The notes beneath the pieces are model-generated. The model was not told where the DNA came from and did no database searches. It was given only the letters and a program-made list of their open reading frames with translations. From Adiantum capillus-veneris (Eukaryota > Streptophyta > Polypodiopsida > Polypodiales > Pteridaceae), in NCBI GenBank assembly GCA_014529385.2, contig CM043971.1, positions 32,943,209-33,003,208 on the forward strand: a stretch of DNA of 60,000 bases, in the 5' to 3' direction. A program made the translations under genes and the position numbers. This document shows, one piece after another, positions 56,090 through 60,000 of the stretch; within the stretch, counting starts at the first letter, position 1, and every line of letters starts with the position of its first letter.

Positions 56090-58000
56090 AGAGAGGTCAC
56101 ACCCATGATTGTGCCAAGTCTAAAGAACGCATGAAATTTCTCATCAAATCTCATGGTTCTATGCACGATGTTGAGAACTAATATTGACATAACAAGGGAC
56201 ACATAAAGATGCATTATCATGCTACATATCAAGACAAAAAGTCTCATAATGAAGGTGGAGGAGATCAATGTTGTGGAATCTCCTAAGACTCATGTTCTAC
56301 AATAAGACTTATGCTTTGGATATCATGATCTTTACGTCAAATCTTAGCGTAGATGCTCTTGTTACGCATGAGGCCAACTATGTGCAAAATTGAATGATTC
56401 ATTCTTGTGTAGTTTCCATGTTACACCACATAGAGTGAGTTTCCTCTTATGTGAAGGGCTATTAGGGTATAGTCAAGTTGGGCAACTCTTATGTGCTTGA
56501 CATTGTTGGAATTAGAGACATAAATTTGGGTACTCTCTAATAGCACAAAAGTGTTTAACAATGTCATACATGTTCCCAAGGTAGCAAAGAGCTTGATCTC
56601 TGCATGAGGACAATTGGATAACCACTTTTGGGAACCAATCTTAGGTTATCAAGAAGGGAAGCTTGGTTGTTCTCAAAGGTCAAAAGCATGGTTCCCTGTA
56701 ATACATGCATGTGTTGTGTGTAGAAGATGATTTTGCTGCAATAGCCATAGCTACCATCTATTAAGTTGTGCCATAGCTGGCTAGGTCATATGAGCCAAAA
56801 AGGAATGAAAACTCTTTCACGCTTTGGTTATTACCTGTATTAATGTTTTAGTGACTTGTAAACATTGCATTTATGGCAAGTAGACTAGGAGAGTTCATTT
56901 ACCCATGGATAGAAAGCATGTTGCCACTAGAGCTTGTTCACACTGACATCTGTGGTCCTATGCCAACCAAGTCTCTAGGGGGACTACTTACTTTGTAACT
57001 TTCATTGATGATGCTACTATGAAGATCGACACCTACCCACAGTGGATTTGTTGAGCGTATGAGCTGTAATATGTAGGAACATGTTCTAACTAAGCTTTCT
57101 TTTGCAAACTTTACACAAGACTTTTGGACATAAGCTATTTTAATGGCATTCCATATTATCAATAGGTCTCCCAACATGCCATTGAAATACAAAATTCCAA
57201 AAGGGTTGTGGTCAAGTAAAAAACTGCATTACAATCATTCATGTGTCTTTGGTTGAGAGGCATATGCTAATGTGCCAAAAAATCTTAGATCAAATATTGA
57301 TCCAAAGTCATATAAATCCATCTTCATTTGTTATGGTGTTGATGGAGACATCATCTCTAGTACCCAGAACCTTGTAAGATAATCAACACTTTTGATGTCA
57401 CATTTAATGAGTCAAAGATGCACAAACATCATGTTAAAGAGGTTGAATACCAAAGAGTTACTTTTTGAGGGTGTTGCTGCAGAGTGAGTGAGAACTCAAA
57501 AGTCTCGTGATGAGCCGTCCACTACCAAAACTCATGAGCAAACAAAGTGCATTAGTCAGGTATTATGACATTCAAGTAGAGCTTCATCATGCCAAAGAAC
57601 CATCTTGCTTCCAAGAAGCCATGCAAAATGGATGATAAGCTACAGTTGGAGCAAGCTATACAATCTTAGTATGACTCAATTGTGAAGAATGAGATTTGAG
57701 AATTAGTGATATTGTCTTCTGGTATGAAAGCATCACTTGTAAATGGATTTACAAGCAACATTTTCCATCGAGAGATCCTAAGCCTAAGTATAAGGCTAGA
57801 TTAGAAGGATTTGGGATTGGGCCAAATGGACGTGAAGATGGCTTTCATTCACGAAGATTTCCAAAGATTTACACGCAACAACTTGAAGGGCTTGAATCGC
57901 CAAGCAAAGAAGAATTGGTGTGTAAGCTCTAAGAATCTCTTTATGGATTGAGGCAAGGGTCTAGGCAATGGTATCAGAAGTTTGATAGATTCATGTAATC
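56090..58000 (+). pseudogene. Element I: strongly decayed Ty1/Copia remnant
   Basis: Fragments in changing frames, in Copia order. A zinc-knuckle trace with both first cysteines lost (HNKGHIKMH, near 56190-56215). Protease CSFHVTPH near 56405 and VKLGNSYVLDIVGI near 56470. NVIHVPKVAKSLIS near 56565-56600. Integrase zinc-site traces and GPMP near 56950. TCKWIYK and KPKYKARLEG near 57730-57810, and an ESLYGLRQGSRQWYQKFDRF block ending near 57990. No LTR is recognised on either side. It is the oldest Copia here. Confidence 0.8.
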
Positions 58001-58560
58001 TCATACATAAACTACTTGAACATTAATATTTTGCATCAACATTGTGATCTTTTTTGGCTAGATTGTGATCCATTTGTTCTCTATTATGTAAAAATACATT
58101 AGGGATAATTTAACTTATTCAATAAACAATATAACTACATGTGACATTTATTTTTTAAAAACATAAGTATACAATAAAACTTAAAATAAAAGTCATAAAA
58201 ATCATACAAAGGGTTTACCTTTAGAGCATTAATACACATGAAATGGTCTACCTAAGGATAGTGACTGCCTCAGTCATGTATACATGCCATAAGAAGGGAT
58301 GCACATAGGTACCCCAAGATGAGGAGCCACAAGTAAGCCACGTGAATTAGTTTTATGGGCTTTATATGTGGCCATTGAAAAGGGTAGGGGCACATTAGAA
58401 TCTAGCTAAAGTGCATTCTAGATGTTTATAGATTGAGCCAATGGATTAGCTGATGTGAAGCACCAAATTGCAAAAAGAAAAAAAGAAGGTGTATAATTTT
58501 TGCAGAGCTAGGATCATCCTCGCATGTGAAGCGCACATGACGGTTTCAAGACAATGGGGC
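58001..58560. other. AT-rich stretch without recognised gene
   Basis: No frame with recognisable domains on either strand, and no LTR ends found. Confidence 0.5.
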
Positions 58561-58967
58561 TTCATTTACGTCTCAAATTGTGGGACAAAATAGTGCACCT
58601 TTGGTTCTCCTCCTCTTCTTCTTCTTTAAATTGTTGTTTGGCTTGTTCTTTGGCCTTAAAGAGGAGGTTGGAAATGGCAAGAGGTTCATCGGCATTGTCA
58701 TTCTTGAGCATGCAAAGATGCCTTTCTTCCTCGTCCTCCTCTTCAGTCCGATCATAGCCATTAACATTCAAACCAAAAGTATTGATAGAGGCAACATCTT
58801 TGAAGGGGGACGTTCCAAAATTTGAGGCAAATTTGAGCACGGTGAGCTTCCATCGAGATAGAATGCACAACAGCATGCACATTTGCATGCTACACGTGAG
58901 ATGTTTTAGTACTAGTCATGTTAGGCTCTCTCAAATGGTATAACCTTTCTATCACCCAAGTGTGGTA

Positions 58968-59028
58968 GTTTGGTTATTCCATATCCCTCTTGAATAATAG
59001 GTCTTGAGTTCAACTCTCCTCATCGGAT
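58968..59028 (+). other. Possible tRNA-derived sequence (SINE-like A and B boxes)
   Basis: gtggtagtttggtta resembles a tRNA A box. ggtcttgagttcaactc, about 40 bp later, resembles a B box and T-arm. The acceptor stem and T-stem pair poorly, so it is not a functional tRNA. It could be a SINE head or chance. Confidence 0.25.
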
Positions 59029-59082
59029 AGATCTTTAAGGTCTCTTGGGATAGTTTCCTAGGACATTAAAACTCTATTCTTC

Positions 59083-59095
59083 TTCTTCTTCTTCT

Positions 59096-59145
<50 letters not shown>
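59083..59145 (+). repeat. (CTT)n(CT)n microsatellite
   Basis: A run of ttc units changes into more than 20 ct units. Confidence 0.95.
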
Positions 59146-59147
<2 letters not shown>

Positions 59148-59715
59148 CTGTGGCTCTAATACCATGATTATGAGGGAGAAAGGGAGTGCAGTAAGAGAGA
59201 GTGTAGTTGGTTGTAGGTAGAGAAAATTTCTCATGCACTCCCATTTTATAAAAGGCCTTTAAATAGGTACTTCATACTTTCCATCGGTAGCCGTTGGCTC
59301 ACCATATTAGTCTCTTATCTCATCTTTCCCAATATCTTTCCCAAGGTGATGATCCCATGCAACAAGTACTTCGACCCATTAGTTACAAGGCCATGCTCAT
59401 GACTACCCATACAAAATCCCTCATGTACATGGAAAAGCAATGGGATGATGGATGTAATACAATAATGTAAGGAGTGCAGTTGCATACCTTTACATGTGGA
59501 CCTTGTGTTAGTTATCTTGTGCCAAATTATGAGGGAGATTTTATGCATTATTGTAGTGTTCTCATGAGTTTAATACATTCAATGGTTTAAGTCAGATAAC
59601 GGTGTTTTTGGATTGACATTTGTTGATAAACTGCCAAAATACAATCGAAACTCTACTAAAATTGTTTCAAATTGCATCTATCATAGTCAAAATTTATCTC
59701 AAGTTATATGAATAG

Positions 59716-60000
59716 TTGGAGAGAAGTGGGCAAGGGAGAACAACAATGTATGGTTGTACAAGATGGAAAAAAGTATTATAGCGAAAGGATTATTTAGATT
59801 ATATAATTGGTGTGGAGGTTTGTCTAGAAGTTAGAAGGGAGCCAAATAGGGACAAAGTTGAAGCACATATTGCTTGGCAAGGACAAGTAGAGGCATACAA
59901 AAAGTGGTTTGAGAGTTCTAGAAAGGTGATGCCTTTGATTTCATTATGTAATGAATTTTAAATATCACATAAAGAAAGCATGGGCACCTAGGAATATTGT
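59716..60000 (+). pseudogene. Element J: start of a Copia gag, cut by window edge
   Basis: Resembles the Gag of element H: GEKWAREN, MEKSIIAKGL, EPNRDKVEAHIAWQGQVEAY and KKWFESSRKVMPLISLC, against H blocks GEKLTREN, MENFIMGKGL, EPNRENVEAHKTWQ and KKWIENSRKVMHWISLC. There are frameshifts near 59810. The rest lies outside the window. Confidence 0.75.

Larger units (their letters stand above)
58562..59500 (-). mobile_element. Element L: minus-strand LTR retrotransposon start (LTR, primer site, leader)
   Basis: TGGTATTAGAGCCA at 59151-59164 (minus) is one base from the initiator tRNA-Met primer site. The sequence to its right, ending CCTCATAATCA on the minus strand, is a probable LTR with a TATA-like TATAAAA near 59250. 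Its outer end is not defined. The leader contains a (CT)n tract. A minus-strand frame 58562-58888 has an acidic stretch (RTEEEDEEERHL) but no recognisable Gag. Confidence 0.5.

Noticed and set aside
59083-59145. CT repeat as a CRISPR-like or telomeric array
   Set aside because: A plain dinucleotide and trinucleotide run with no spacers.

Overview
The window is repeat-rich nuclear DNA from a land plant. The evidence is Ty3/Gypsy elements of three lineages, Tnt1/Tork-like Ty1/Copia elements, primer sites for plant tRNA-Asp and initiator tRNA-Met, and a decayed histone H3-like gene. I cannot name the species. The density of old nested elements suggests a large genome such as a gymnosperm, fern or lycophyte. 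I see no rRNA gene, CRISPR array or clearly functional host gene.

The layout is a set of nested insertions. Element A (1-10253, Athila-like Ty3, + strand, left end outside the window) sits in the 5' LTR of element D (10254-21394, chromodomain Ty3). A deleted Copia element F (11196-14951, 5-bp duplication GAATG) splits the start of D's gag. D in turn interrupts the reverse transcriptase of element C, a Tat-like Ty3 with an extra archaeal-type RNase H. C reappears at 21395-21866 and again at 37490-41637.

Between the two C pieces lies a 15.6-kb insert (21867-37489) that appears circularly permuted. It opens inside an LTR, continues through element B (a relative of A that has lost RT, RNase H and integrase), then 6.9 kb of other DNA called X (30341-37272), and closes with the missing first part of the same LTR. 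The 5-bp duplication of B (CTTCT) lies at 37268-37272 and 30341-30345, so X and B formed a circle before insertion. X holds a reversed chromodomain Ty3 fragment (E), a long-tailed histone H3-like pseudogene, exon-like pieces of an unrecognised gene (M), and one copy of another unrecognised gene (P1).

From about 41650 to 56000 the backbone is minus-strand gene-like DNA: gene P2, then upstream of it a second copy of P1. It is split by two fairly young Copia elements: G (42120-47667, duplication CCTCC, same strand as A) and H (49232-54942, duplication CATTT, minus strand). The right end holds a strongly decayed Copia (I, about 56090-58000), a minus-strand LTR/primer-site remnant (L), and the beginning of another Copia gag (J) cut by the window edge.

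Almost all reading frames are broken. Most stop codons sit where CGA, CAA or CAG would be expected, which fits decay of methylated DNA. The best candidates for something new are a second retropepsin-like domain downstream of the integrase in element A together with a conserved uncharacterised tail, the circularly permuted insert, and the H3-like pseudogene with a tail of about 270 codons.
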